Under the pieces are notes generated by a model. The model was not told where the DNA came from and did no database searches. It saw only the letters and a program-made list of their open reading frames with translations. Made by a program: the position numbers and the translations under genes. 64,000 nucleotides of DNA from the NCBI GenBank assembly GCA_030761205.1, contig JAULJL010000028.1, positions 12,382,001-12,446,000 on the forward strand. The letters run 5' to 3'. The first letter of the stretch is position 1. Every line of letters begins with the position of its first letter. Shown here piece by piece: positions 50,891 to 61,422 of the stretch. The DNA comes from Fremontodendron californicum (taxonomy: Eukaryota > Streptophyta > Magnoliopsida > Malvales > Malvaceae).

Positions 50891-51029
50891 CAGAGGTAAG
50901 GTCTGAAACCACCATGATTTCCAATGATTTAAGAACCTTGTCAAATTGGTCGGTCCAACCAGTTCAACCGCTTGGATCAAAAATGAAAGTCTGATCGGTT
51001 CGACCTCCGATCCGTTTTTTTTTAAACTT

Positions 51030-52222
51030 TGGTTTGGAGTTTGTAGCCAAAGTATAGAGAATAATGGATATGGGCGTGAAGAATCAGAGGAGAAAGAAGT
51101 ATGCGCAACCGAAGGAGAATGCAGTTACGGGATAGATAGACCTCTAATTATCTATTATGATGAACCAAACTAAAGGTCACTCCGATCAGTGAGCAACTCA
51201 TGCCAAAGATGATTATAGAAGTACCGTCTCCATTTTCTTAGAAGAAGAAAACGCGGTGCCTTGGACTTCCTGGACTAGATGTGTTCTTTCAAGAAGATGA
51301 GGCTCTTCTCGAGGAAAATACATGAAAAATGTATTCTGATGGTAGGTCAAACGCCATGGGGAATGGGGTTGGTGCAGTGCTCATATCCCCGAAAGAAGAT
51401 TACTATCCTTTCACTGTCAGATTGTGTTTCGATTGTACTAATAATACCACAGAATACGAGGCATTCACTATGGGCCTTCGTGCTGTCATTAAAAGAAAGA
51501 TTAAGACACTGAAGGTCTTTGGAGATTCAGCTCTAGTAATATACCAACTGCGTGGGGAATGGGAAACTCAGGATGCAAAGTTGATCCGATATCGGGAACT
51601 CATACTGGGTTTAATTAAGGAATTCGAAGAAGTAAATTTCAACTACTTGCCCCGAGAAAAAACTTGAATAACGGACACTTTAGCCACTCTAGCTGCAATG
51701 TTTAAAGTGAATGAGGGATCCGAGGTTGTGCCAATCAAGATGAGCATATACGAGTCTCATGCCCGTTACTTGAATATCGAGGATGAAGTAGATGGTCTCC
51801 CTTGGTATTACGACATCTTGCAATACATCAAGAGTCAACGATACCCTAAACAAGTCATGGAGAATGATAAGAGAACCCTGAGAAGAATGGCGATGGGTTT
51901 CATCTTTGATTCGGAGATTCTCTACAAGAAAGGGAAGTATCAGGTGCAATTGAGGTGTGTCGGTTCTGCCGAGGCTCAGAGAATCCTTGAGGAAGTCCAC
52001 GAAAGGATATGTGGCACTCATGCCAACGGCTACATGTTGGCCAAACAGATCATAAGGATAGGATATTATCAGCTAACGATGGAAGGGGGTTGCATTAATT
52101 ATTCCTGAAAATACCATAAATGCCAAATATATGCGGACAAGATTCATGTTCCCTTATCACCATTGCATGCCATGACTGTACCATGGCCATTCTCGATGGG
52201 GGGGATGGATATGATCGGGTCC
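51030..52222 (+). pseudogene. Tat gag end, RNase H and integrase N-terminal part (RT missing)
   Basis: The frame resumes after the DNA transposon with SQSIENNGYGREESEEKEVC and RPLIIYYDEPN, typical of the gag-pol junction of Tat. Instead of protease and reverse transcriptase it passes within about 100 bases to the Tat RNase H (YSDGRSNAMGNGVGAVLISP, NNTTEYEAFTMGLRA, KVFGDSALVIYQLRGEW). Its acidic residues D, E and D are visible. After an in-frame TGA at 51667 come the linker, the integrase zinc-finger region and the start of the core including the first catalytic Asp (GMDMIG). Athila B cuts it at 52222. Confidence 0.85.
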
Positions 52223-53726
52223 TGATGGAGACTCAATTAAGAGTTGTAAACCCAAGTGCAGGTTATGTTCAAGTAATAAATTCTCGGGTGTCCGAGGTCG
52301 AACCACAGGGAAGCGTATTAGTAAGTATAAGTTTATAAATATATAAGAAAAAGAAAGTAAACAAGATATTAGGGAATCAACAACAAAACAAGATAAACAA
52401 GATATTAGAGAACAAAATAAACAAAATAACATAAAAGAAATTAAACAAGATATAAAAAACAATAAGAAAAGATGTTGAGGTTAGAGAATCCACTCTTGGT
52501 GTTATGCTGAGATTAATCTTGTTTTATTACACAATTGAAATTCACACATAAGGGAGGTTCCAATCGGAAGGTTTAGCAATTCAGTCCAAATTGTCCAACG
52601 TCCATAGCATATGATATTATGTTCATTTGGTGTCCTCAAAACTCATAAAAAGAGTCCAAGCATTCCTTATGCCAAGGTATATGTCTACAACAAATCAAGG
52701 TTATGAAACCAAGCATTTACTGTGCCATTTTCATTGTCAATAATGAATCAAGATCCCTACTTTGCAAGTATGATTTTAAACCAAAAGAAAATATTATCTA
52801 TACTAGTGTTTATAAATGATGATTCATTTTAGCTCATGTTTAAGAGACTAACCTTAGCATTTACCAAAAGCTTCAGCTCATCACCTCAACAATATGATTA
52901 GCAATACATACTAGATATGAATAAAATGAAAAGAAATGTAAGAAGCATAAGTAAATAAAGAAAAAGAAAACTAGAGAAAGGAAAGAAGAAGAAAACTTAG
53001 AGAATTTTATTACAATGGCTAATATCCTACCAATGTACAATCCTCCTCATCCAAGGCCCTCTATTTATACACATTTTGGAGAGCTAAATGACAAGAGACA
53101 AGCTTTATAAATTTCAAAGGTAGGTATAATAGGTGGGTGCATTTTTCTAACAATTTTCGTCATATTGTATGACAATTCTGATCAGCCAGCTTGATGGTTG
53201 ATTTTGTCAATGTTGGAGGCTTGATCGGATCAAATGGTCTTCTAGAAAAATATTCCCCTATCAGTTTGTGATCCATAGCCGTTGGAATCAGCTCCCTTTC
53301 TCATGTGGATCAGAAGATATGATCAAAATACCAAAACTGGTCAGAACAGACGGCATTGCACATCAGCCAACTTGATACCACATTTCGCTAGGGAAAACGA
53401 CTCCGTTTCAAGAAGTGTAAAGCATGAAAAAGATAGATATGCCTCTTAACTTTGCACTGTAAAAATTTCAGCCTTAATTCTTCAGTGAAACTCCAGATAT
53501 AGCTGATATGGCAAAAGGTGTCGGAACTGGAACTGAACTGGATTTGCCCTTAATTCTTGATTTAACCTAGTAATCTGAAATCACTCAAAGAAACTCGTGA
53601 AAAACACCAAATTACATAAAAATATAAAAGATCATAAACACAATTAGACTAAGCAATAATAACTCGTATTTGACACAAAATAATAATAAAACATAACTAA
53701 AAACTATATAATTATACGAGTTATCA
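52223..53726 (-). repeat. Athila B 3' LTR
   Basis: TGATGGAGAC...GAGTTATCA on the plus strand. TATA box on the minus strand at plus 53062-53069. Adjacent on the right to the polypurine tract (minus strand TAAGTGTGGGGGTG). Confidence 0.95.
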
Positions 53727-55392
53727 CACCCCCACACTTAGATTGTTGCTAGTCCCTAGCAACGACTCAATCAAAGAAAAAAAATAAACAGGAAAACAAG
53801 TTAAAGGGATCTCAAACAAACAAGCAAGATCAAGCGTAAGAATTGGCAAGGCATCTAATTAAGTATCATTGGCATATTAAGTTCGAGTAAAGGGTCAATG
53901 AGATTAAAATTGAAGGCATTACCGTACGATTGAGGAACTTCCTTCTTGGCGAGACTTTAGCTAGCCATGGAGGACTAGGCAAACTATAGCTTCATAAGTA
54001 CACATGCTAAGATCCTTGTCACCGCAGTTCACAAGTGAACTGGACAAATCTGATCGGTACAGAGATGAATATGAGGCTTATGGACAAGTGAGGGGTGGAA
54101 TGTTCAAACATAATCTGAGGTTTATCACAAGTTAGGCTCAAGAAATATAATAATAATGTGATCAATCCTCTCAAAATATTTCCATTCTCACTCATCCTTA
54201 GTCCTATGTTCAAGATTAATATTTTGAAAAGAAAACAAAAAGCAAGAAAAGACTCGATCCAAAGAAAATAGAAAAGTAAAAACCTCTCTATAATGAAGAA
54301 CCTCGAATCTTGAATTCTGATTTTTTTTTAAGCACAAGTGATTTTCTTTTGATTTGTGCCCTCATTGGGACATCTTTTATGCACAATCACATCTATTCAT
54401 AATCATCATTCTTTTTTTTTTCAGAAATCACATTGGATTCCATACTTTTTTTTTCTTTCTTTTCATTCAATTGATCAAACAAGACAGATTTTCATCAGCT
54501 CTTTTTTTCAGCATCTTTTTCTCAACTCATCACAACATTGTTTTGGCATCAATAAGTTCGAAGTTCACGACTCTAAAAACAGTCACTCATTCTAACTACC
54601 CTCTTTTGCATTATTCCCATTTTTTTTTTCAAATTTCAAAAGATAACAAAATAAACAAGAAGGAAACACACAATCCCAAACCCAATGATCACAAATATTA
54701 TCATAAAAGTATAAAGAGGGAATGGGGGTCGGAATCGTATCCGTTCACTTTGGCATAATTTCTGGAGTTCATATCTAGGGATCCAACCCGAAGGTTTACA
54801 ACCTATGGGCTCCTAATGTAAGGGGGCAAAGATAAGGGGCTTTCTGGATAGTGACTTTGTTCTAAGATCAGATCATGTATAGATGCAAACATCTATGTGA
54901 TGACCTAAATCTGCATGTGGAATGAAGAGAAAAAGTAAACTTACTATGTCTTCCCAGTTTTCCGTGGCTTTCCAAAGGCTCACCATGAATTCACATTCCA
55001 ACAAAAATCGAACCGATCTGCCAAAAACAATCTCAAAGATATTTGATCATCAAAAACATTCAATTTTCAGAAAACCAAATTGAAAATAACCTAGATAACT
55101 TAATCAAAGCCTTTGTAACTCTATTGCTTTATCCACATGCTTGCCAAGATTATACTAATACTCAAAAAAAATACATACACGAAAGTAGTAAAACACATGC
55201 AGATAATAAACGGACCAGATAGAATTTTATTTTTTTTTTTACAAATTAGCAAAATATGTCCCTTACCCCCTACTAAAATATGACATTGTCCCCAATGTCA
55301 AATTTTAAAGGTAGAATTTAGGAGATATTACCTGCAGAGGTTGCTAACCACTTATTATAACTGAGACACAACAAACAAAATGTTAGATAATG
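53727..55392 (-). mobile_element. Athila B 3' noncoding region with two polypurine tracts
   Basis: No coding frame supported; T-rich frames at 54019-54758 are chance. The purine tract next to the LTR is followed by hairpin 53745-53763 (GTTGCTAG/CTAGCAAC, loop TCC). A second purine tract (55261-55273) is followed by hairpin 55282-55299 (GACATTG/CAATGTC, loop TCCC). Layout matches element A. Confidence 0.75.
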
Positions 55393-56055
55393 TCACAAAG
55401 ACAAAGTGCAATCCACTCTTTGCTTGTCCATATCTCTTTTTCTTTTTCCGAGCGTTTGCGAAACAACCGTAGCAGGTAAATACTCATAAGCTTGGAGCTT
55501 TTTGAGTAAATCTTCAATGGTTGTAGCAGAAATTATGGTTCTCCTTGCCTCTGAAAACATGAATCCATTTTCCACAGCATTATCTAAATATGAAAGCAAA
55601 TTACTAAAATAACCATTAATATTAAGCAAACCAATGGGTTTCTTATTTGTGACCAAAGATGACCAAGAAGCCACGCAAGCTATTTCTTCCAATGTACCCA
55701 GACCTCCTGGTAAAGCAATGAATGCATCGGCAGAATGGTACATGATTGTCATCCGTTCAGGGATACTCCAGACTTGTATTTCCTTACCCAAGGTAGGTCC
55801 ACAAAAATCTGTGAATAGTTTTGGCACTATTCCTAGAACTGGACTTCCTCCGGCGTGTGCTGCTGTAGCGACTGCTCCCATTATACCCGTACTACCGTCT
55901 TCATAAATCAACTGGATCTTTTGTTGGGCAAGTATTACTCCAACTCTTATGGCTTCATCAGCGAATATTTTATTTTTCCCTGGATAAGCACCTCCAAAGA
56001 CACAAATTTTTTTCAATGCGCTGGGACGAAGTACTTTCCATTTTTTTTCGAGTGC
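55393..56055 (-). CDS. LOG-like cytokinin riboside 5'-monophosphate phosphoribohydrolase ORF in Athila B
   Basis: LOG enzymes release active cytokinin bases from nucleotide precursors in the cytosol. From the TTG codon at 56016 the frame gives 207 aa, about the family length. The Rossmann start is KKICVFGGAYPGK. The signature PGGLGTLEEI lies at residues 103-112 with the conserved Arg upstream (ERM, 88). A C-terminal helix region follows, then a short basic tail (GKRKRD). Odd points: the usual GGGS.GLMG loop reads EDGSTGIMG, losing two glycines. There is no in-frame ATG before the fold; the open frame begins instead after an acceptor-like TTCTCTTTCAG ending at 56056, so it may be translated from a spliced message. 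No introns or internal stops. Activity uncertain. Confidence 0.8.
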   Translation of the reverse strand, partial: ALEKKWKVLRPSALKKICVFGGAYPGKNKIFADEAIRVGVILAQQKIQLIYEDGSTGIMGAVATAAHAGGSPVLGIVPKLFTDFCGPTLGKEIQVWSIPERMTIMYHSADAFIALPGGLGTLEEIACVASWSSLVTNKKPIGLLNINGYFSNLLSYLDNAVENGFMFSEARRTIISATTIEDLLKKLQAYEYLPATVVSQTLGKRKRDMDKQRVDCTLSL

Positions 56056-56402
56056 CTGAAAGAGAATGAGTACATGGTGTAATATATAGAGGACTGAGTA
56101 GTGAATCAGACAAGAGTAATAATGTCGCCAAAAGTGTATTTGACCTGTCAGAAGAAAATGTTAACCTAACAAAAGATTTTTGCGTGATTTCAGGAAGAAA
56201 ATCAAAAAGAGAAGAAAAATCAATCGTAAAAGACCAATGCAAAAAAAAAACGAGAATAATTACACAAATCGAACAACACGTAAATTAAACCGAAATGAAG
56301 TTATTGCAAATCAAACCAAAAGCTGAGAAGTCATTTATTGTAGTTGTGATTATGGCTCACATCTTCCTCTGGTTTTACGTCCAGAAACGGCTTAAACGCC
56401 TT

Positions 56403-56939
56403 CTATGAGTCGAGGATATGCTTCCCATCCAGTTTTCTTACAAGTTGGCAAACAGGGTCTTTTAACATCAGATTCCCAAGATGTTGCCATTCCCTTTGGA
56501 ATTGTGGCCATAAATCAAGAATTTCTCTTTGTACGTCTCCACTAGGATGCGTCTCAAGAGAAAGTTGGATATTACCCAAATTCTCCTTACTCAGTCCATC
56601 CTTAATGAATTCAATTTTATCATCTCGATTAGAGGACGGAATCCCAATAGAACGACATTTACCGTTACACGTCCATCGTGCACATTTGTGGCAATTTGAA
56701 CTCATGCGCTTTGCTCGTCGCTTCTTTGCAAAAGTGCTTCTACCTGTACCTGGTAAATGCAAAACAGAAAGATATTCATCTTCACGTACCTTGGCTTCAA
56801 TTATCCAACGTATGTCTTCAGGAATCCCTTTGTGCATAAGCATTCTTAATCTTTCAAATCGAACTTGGTAAAGCTTCAGTAAAATATTTCGAGGAAAAAG
56901 AGGAAATCGTTTCTGCAATCTTGTGAGAATATCATCCAT
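56403..56939 (-). CDS. Basic zinc-finger protein resembling betaflexivirus nucleic-acid-binding protein
   Basis: 178 codons from ATG at 56939. Residues 1-62 are helical and charged. Residues 64-79 form an Arg/Lys-rich stretch (GTGRSTFAKKRRAKRM) directly followed by a putative zinc finger, C83-x2-C86-x4-C91-x3-C95, then a conserved-looking KIEFIKDG (108-115). A basic run immediately before a CxxC finger, then a short downstream block, is the layout of the small 3'-terminal proteins of vitiviruses and carlaviruses. Those bind nucleic acid and in some cases suppress RNA silencing. After the TAG the same frame stays open for about 24 codons, suggesting a recent nonsense change. It lies between the gag-protease remnant and the LOG ORF, same strand. 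Viral relationship is inferred from pattern only; the protein is longer than the viral ones. Confidence 0.6.
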   Translation of the reverse strand: MDDILTRLQKRFPLFPRNILLKLYQVRFERLRMLMHKGIPEDIRWIIEAKVREDEYLSVLHLPGTGRSTFAKKRRAKRMSSNCHKCARWTCNGKCRSIGIPSSNRDDKIEFIKDGLSKENLGNIQLSLETHPSGDVQREILDLWPQFQREWQHLGNLMLKDPVCQLVRKLDGKHILDS

Positions 56940-57038
56940 CCTGAAAAAAAATGAAAGAGAAATTGAAAGAGAAATTTATATACAATATCAGTTTTGTGGG
57001 TAGCTGATGGAACAGACTTAAATAATCACGGAGTACCG

Positions 57039-58178
57039 TTATCCGCCATTTAACCGGGGTTTCTTTGATGAAAAAAGAACACCACATGCCTCGGAATGAC
57101 AAAACTTAATTACACTACTTACCTCATTTTCGGGAATGCATCTTCGAAAAATCTGATCAGGACAATATTTGAGCAAGTAAGGGTCATCCCAGTAGAACTT
57201 CTTTACCTCATTCAGAAACTTCCTTTTATCTTGGGGGCTCCATTGAGAAGGAATTTTTCCCAAAAAGGAATATTTTAGCTCGGATGGCAATGGTTTTAAA
57301 TCCAGCTTGGGTGGTTCAATAGTTGATGGTACAGTGACATTTGTGAGTGATGGAAGTTCCTCAAACTTTTTTTTCCAACAATGCTTATCCTGAAAAGAAT
57401 TTAACAAAAAACCAGTGTGTGAAATTTCTGAAGCATTATCAAACTCACATTCAATTAAATAAGCTTCTAAAGGATCATGGAATGTGGTAGTGGTGAGATG
57501 TTCATGAACAAGTTCTTCAATGAAATCCACTTCATGTACTTCTGAATCATCACCAGGTTGCTTGCAAATGTTGAACACATTTAATTCTAAAGTCATATTT
57601 CCAAAAGAAATGTTCAAAATACCATTCCTGCAATTTATCAGAGCATTAGAAGTTGCAAGAAATGGACGGCCTAATATAACAGGAATTTGAACATTTGGAT
57701 TTGAAACAGGATGTGTGTCCAAAACAATAAAATCAACAGGGAAGTAAAAATTATCAATTTGAACCAAAACATCTTCAACTATCCCTCGAGGAATTTTTAC
57801 AGAACGATCATCTAGTTGAAGTGTAACAGGTGTTTCCTTGAGTTCACCTAAACCTAACTGTTGATAAACAGAAAAAGGCAAAAGATTAACACTAGCACCA
57901 AGATCAAGCAATGCACGTTCTATTCTAGTGTTTCCAATGATGCATGAGATTGTTGGACATCCATGATCTTTGAATTTTGGTGGAGTAAGGTACTGAATGA
58001 TTGAGCTCACACTTTCCGTCAGAAATGCTTTCTTTTGTACATTATGTTTCCTTTTAACTGTGCACATGTCCTTCAAAAATTTAGCATAAGATGGAACTTG
58101 TTTGATTGCATCCAATAAAGGAATGTTAATCTTAACTTGTTTGAAAAGTTCATAAATTTCTGCATTTTGATTCAAATT
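57039..58178 (-). pseudogene. Athila B protease fused to integrase zinc-finger remnant
   Basis: Continuous frame from the gag side after one TAG at 58179-58181. It has the linker VKINIPLLDAIKQVPSYAKF, protease active site ALLDLGASVNLLPFSVYQ and the end of protease (VPVILGRPFLATSNALINC-type region), then ELKYSFLG. Shortly afterwards the frame becomes KKFYWDDPYLLKYCPDQIFR, the start of the integrase zinc-binding domain, which ends after FCHSEACG. The roughly 2 kb that would encode reverse transcriptase and RNase H is missing in frame, so the element cannot copy itself. Confidence 0.9.
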
Positions 58179-59264
58179 CTATATTGTTTGCAACCTTTGA
58201 GGAAAAGGAGCAGGATGCATACCTTTTTCTTTGTCCAAATTTTCAAGAAGTTCAGACTTACCATCATCCTTACCATTACTTTTCGGAGGGGAAGGAGGAT
58301 CTTGGTCTTTTGATGGAATGTTTTTGTCAATTGCCTTTCCACTTCGAAGAGTTGTGATAGAACTGGCATTTTCCTGTTGAGTTTCATTGGAGCAAGAAAC
58401 AAGACATTGAGTAGAAGGGTTAGGCTGAGGTTGAGCAGGAAACTTACCTTTTTCTTGAGTGCGTAATGAAGCTGTCAATGTGGACAAGGTGTTTTTGATC
58501 TCATTGATGTCCTGTGAAGTTTGGTTATTCACATTTGCTTGTGTTTGCATGAATGCTTGCAATGTCTCTTCCAAGGTTTGTACACATGAAGGTTGATAGG
58601 AAAAAGTGTTGCCCGGCTTTTGAGATTGTGGTACCTGAACATGATTATTATTCCGCCAACTGAAGTTGGGATGATTTCTCCATTCAGGGTTATACGTTTC
58701 AGAGTAAGAAGAAGGAAAAGGCTTTTTAAATGTGTTTATGGAATTTACTTGATCATGCAACGCTTCTTTAAGAATGGGAATGTTTGGACATTCAGAAGTG
58801 GGGTGTCCCATGATTTCACAAATTCCACAACTTTCTTCATTTTTAACCGTTTTGACTTCTTTTACTTCTCTAAGTTCCATGGCTTCAATCTTTCTAGCCA
58901 AATTAGCTACTTTAGCTTTTATCTCATCTTCTTGACTAAAATGATATTTACCTCTCTTAGAAACAAGATTAGATCTATTGGAACTTTCAGAGGAATTATC
59001 TGTGTGCCAGGCTTGAGAGTTATCTGCCAAATGGTCTAGGTAGTCAAAGGCTTCTTCAGGTTCTTTTTCTAGAAACTCACCGTTACACATTGTTTCAACA
59101 AATTGTTTAGTTTCGGGAGTTAAACTTTCATAAAAGAAACTAATAAGACGCCATTTTTCAAAACCATGATGTGGACAAGAACTTAACAAATGTTTAAAAC
59201 GCTCCCAGCACTGAAAAAATGCTTCATTTTGATTTTGATTGAAATTTTGAATCTGTCTTTTCAA
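58179..59264 (-). pseudogene. Athila B gag, central and C-terminal part
   Basis: 361 codons: gag helical domain (AFFQCWERFKHLLSSCPHHG), then a CCHC zinc knuckle (CGICEIMGHPTSEC) near residue 150, then an Asn/Gln-rich tail and Ser/Pro-rich linker. A nonsense codon (TAG, probably from CAG) is the only break between it and the protease segment. Confidence 0.9.
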
Positions 59265-59274
59265 AGCAGTAGTT

Positions 59275-59756
59275 TTATGTGCTGGGAAAAATTAAACTCA
59301 GTTTGTAATTCTTGCCATGTGCCAATTGAACTTGGTTTTAAATTATGAAGCCAAATTTTTGCTTTATCTTTTAAAGAAAAAAGGAAATAATTTTAGCTTG
59401 ACAATTTCATTTGTACATTGTTGGTCATTAAAGGTGACACATACATCTTCGAAGTCTTTTAGAAATGAGTAAGCACTTTCCGATTCTAACCCATGGAAAT
59501 TTGGAAGCAAAGCTATCATACCTGGTTTAAAACGAAAGTTGTTCGCATTGAGAGGAAAAATAAAACAAGAGGGTGATGAGCTTCGAGTTGGTTGCAAGTA
59601 GTCACGCATGGTGCGTACTTGTCTGTTCTCATCTTCAGCATGAACACTTTCATTGTCAGCCATGGTAGGAGTTGTATTAGAAAGATTACCTGAAAAAGTT
59701 TCACAATAAAATCTAACTAAACGACGAGATCTAAAATCACGTCGCCAAACAAGCAT
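59275..59756 (-). pseudogene. Athila B gag N-terminal part
   Basis: From ATG 59756 (an internal ATG at 59663 begins MADNESVHAEDE, more like the family start). Contains the gag block MIALLPNFHGLESESAYSFL. Two compensating 1-base changes between about 59275 and 59385 shift the frame for about 35 codons, after which it joins the central gag segment. Confidence 0.8.
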
Positions 59757-59894
59757 AAAACAAAGTTAATATACAGATAATATATTTATATAAATATAAA
59801 CTTTACAATATAAATATAAATATATAGAAAATTAGGCGGTATAACCAGCCAATAAAAATAAATATACTTATAAACTTATATACTTAGTATTGCC

Positions 59895-59912
59895 TCCCCG
59901 GCAACGGCGCCA
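59895..59912 (-). other. Primer binding site, tRNA-Asp, exact
   Basis: The minus strand reads TGGCGCCGTTGCCGGGGA, fully complementary to the plant tRNA-Asp 3' end, six bases from the 5' LTR. Confidence 0.93.
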
Positions 59913-59918
59913 AAAACT

Positions 59919-61422
59919 TGATGGAGACTCAATTAAGAGTTGTAAACCCAAGTGCAGGTTATGTTCAAGTAATAAATTCTCGGGTGTCCGAGGTCGAACC
60001 ACAGGGAAGCGTATTAGTAAGTATAAGTTTATAAATATATAAGAAAAAGAAAGTAAACAAGATATTAGGGAATCAACAACAAAACAAGATAAACAAGATA
60101 TTAGAGAACAAAATAAACAAAATAACATAAAAGAAATTAAATAAGATATAAAAAACAATAAGAAAAGATGTTGAGGTTAGAGAATCCACTCTTGGTGTTA
60201 TGCTAAGATTAATCTTGTTTTATTACACAATTGAAATTCACACATAAGGGAGGTTCCAATCGGAAGGTTTAGCAATTCAGTCCAAATTGTCCAACGTCCA
60301 TAGCATATGATATTATGTTCATTTGGTGTCCTCAAAACTCATAAAAAGAGTCCAAGCATTCCTTATGCCAAGGTATATGTCTACAACAAATCAAGGTTAT
60401 GAAACCAAGCATTTACTGTGCCATTTTCATTGTCAATAATGAATCAAGATCCCTACTTTGCAAGTATGATTTTAAACCAAAAGAAAATATTATCTATACT
60501 AGTGTTTATAAATGATGATTCATTTTAGCTCATGTTTAAGAGACTAACCTTAGCATTTACCAAAAGCTTCACCTCATCACCTCAACAATATGATTAGCAA
60601 TACATACTAGATATGAATAAAATGAAAAGAAATGTAAGAAGCATAAGTAAATAAAGAAAAAGAAAACTAGAGAAAGGAAAGAAGAAGAAAACTTAGAGAA
60701 TTTTATTACAATGGCTAATATCCTACCAATGTACAATCCTCTTCATCCAAGGCCCTCTATTTATACACATTTTGGAGAGCTAAATGACAAGAGACAAGTT
60801 TTATAAATTTCAAAGGTAGGTATAATAGGTGGGTGCATTTTTCTAACAATTTTCGTCATATTGTATGACAATTCTGATCAGCCAGCTTGATGGTTGATTT
60901 TGTCAATGTTGGAGGCTTGATCGGATCAAATGGTCTTCTAGAAAAATATTCCCCTATCAGTTTTTGATCCATAGCCGTTGGAATCAGCTCCTTTTCTCAT
61001 GTGGATCAGAAGATATGATCAAAATACCAAAACTGGTCAGAACAGATGGCATTGCACATCAGCCAACTTGATACCACATTTCGCTAGGGAAAACGACTCT
61101 GTTTCAAGAAGTGTAAAGCATGAAAAAGATATATATGCCTCTTAACTTTGCACTGTAAAAATTTCAGCCTTAATTCTTCAGTGAAACTCCAGATATAGCT
61201 GATATGGCAAAAGGTGTCGGAACTGGAACTGAACTGGATTTGCCCTTAATTCTTGATTTAACCTAGTAATCTGAAATCACTCAAAGAAACTCGTGAAAAA
61301 CGCCAAATTACATAAAAATATAAAAGATCATAAACACAATTAGACTAAGCAATAATAACTCGTATTTGACACAAAACAATAATAAAACATAACTAAAAAC
61401 TATATAATTATACGAGTTATCA
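59919..61422 (-). repeat. Athila B 5' LTR
   Basis: 1504 bp, same termini as the 3' LTR. TATA box on the minus strand at plus 60758-60765. Confidence 0.95.

Larger units (their letters stand above)
38759..51026. mobile_element. DNA transposon interrupting Tat gag (holds nested insertions)
   Basis: The left end reads TTAAAAAATCAGACCGGACC and the right end, inverted, TTTAAAAAAAAACGGATCGG; both continue into mirrored CGGTCGGTC/GGTCGAACC-rich stretches. That suggests inverted repeats. The boundaries are approximate and no clear target duplication was found. Net of nested insertions it is only about 0.8 kb and carries part of a host gene (50440-50890). The superfamily cannot be assigned. Confidence 0.5.
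52223..61422 (-). mobile_element. Athila-lineage element B carrying LOG and viral-type zinc-finger ORFs
   Basis: 9.2 kb on the minus strand with two 1504-bp LTRs differing at about 12 positions by eye and no indels. It has an exact tRNA-Asp primer site, gag and protease. Reverse transcriptase, RNase H and most of integrase are absent; the frame jumps from the pre-RT linker to the integrase zinc finger at about 57190. Two non-Athila ORFs follow. It lies inside the Tat integrase. Flanks GGTCC (52218-52222) and AATCC (61423-61427) are a 5-bp duplication with two G-to-A changes; without the insertion the Tat frame is continuous. Mobilisation must have been in trans. Confidence 0.93.

Noticed and set aside
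55634..55906. 90-aa plus-strand frame opposite the LOG ORF
   Set aside because: Antisense shadow of the LOG frame, which carries the family signature.
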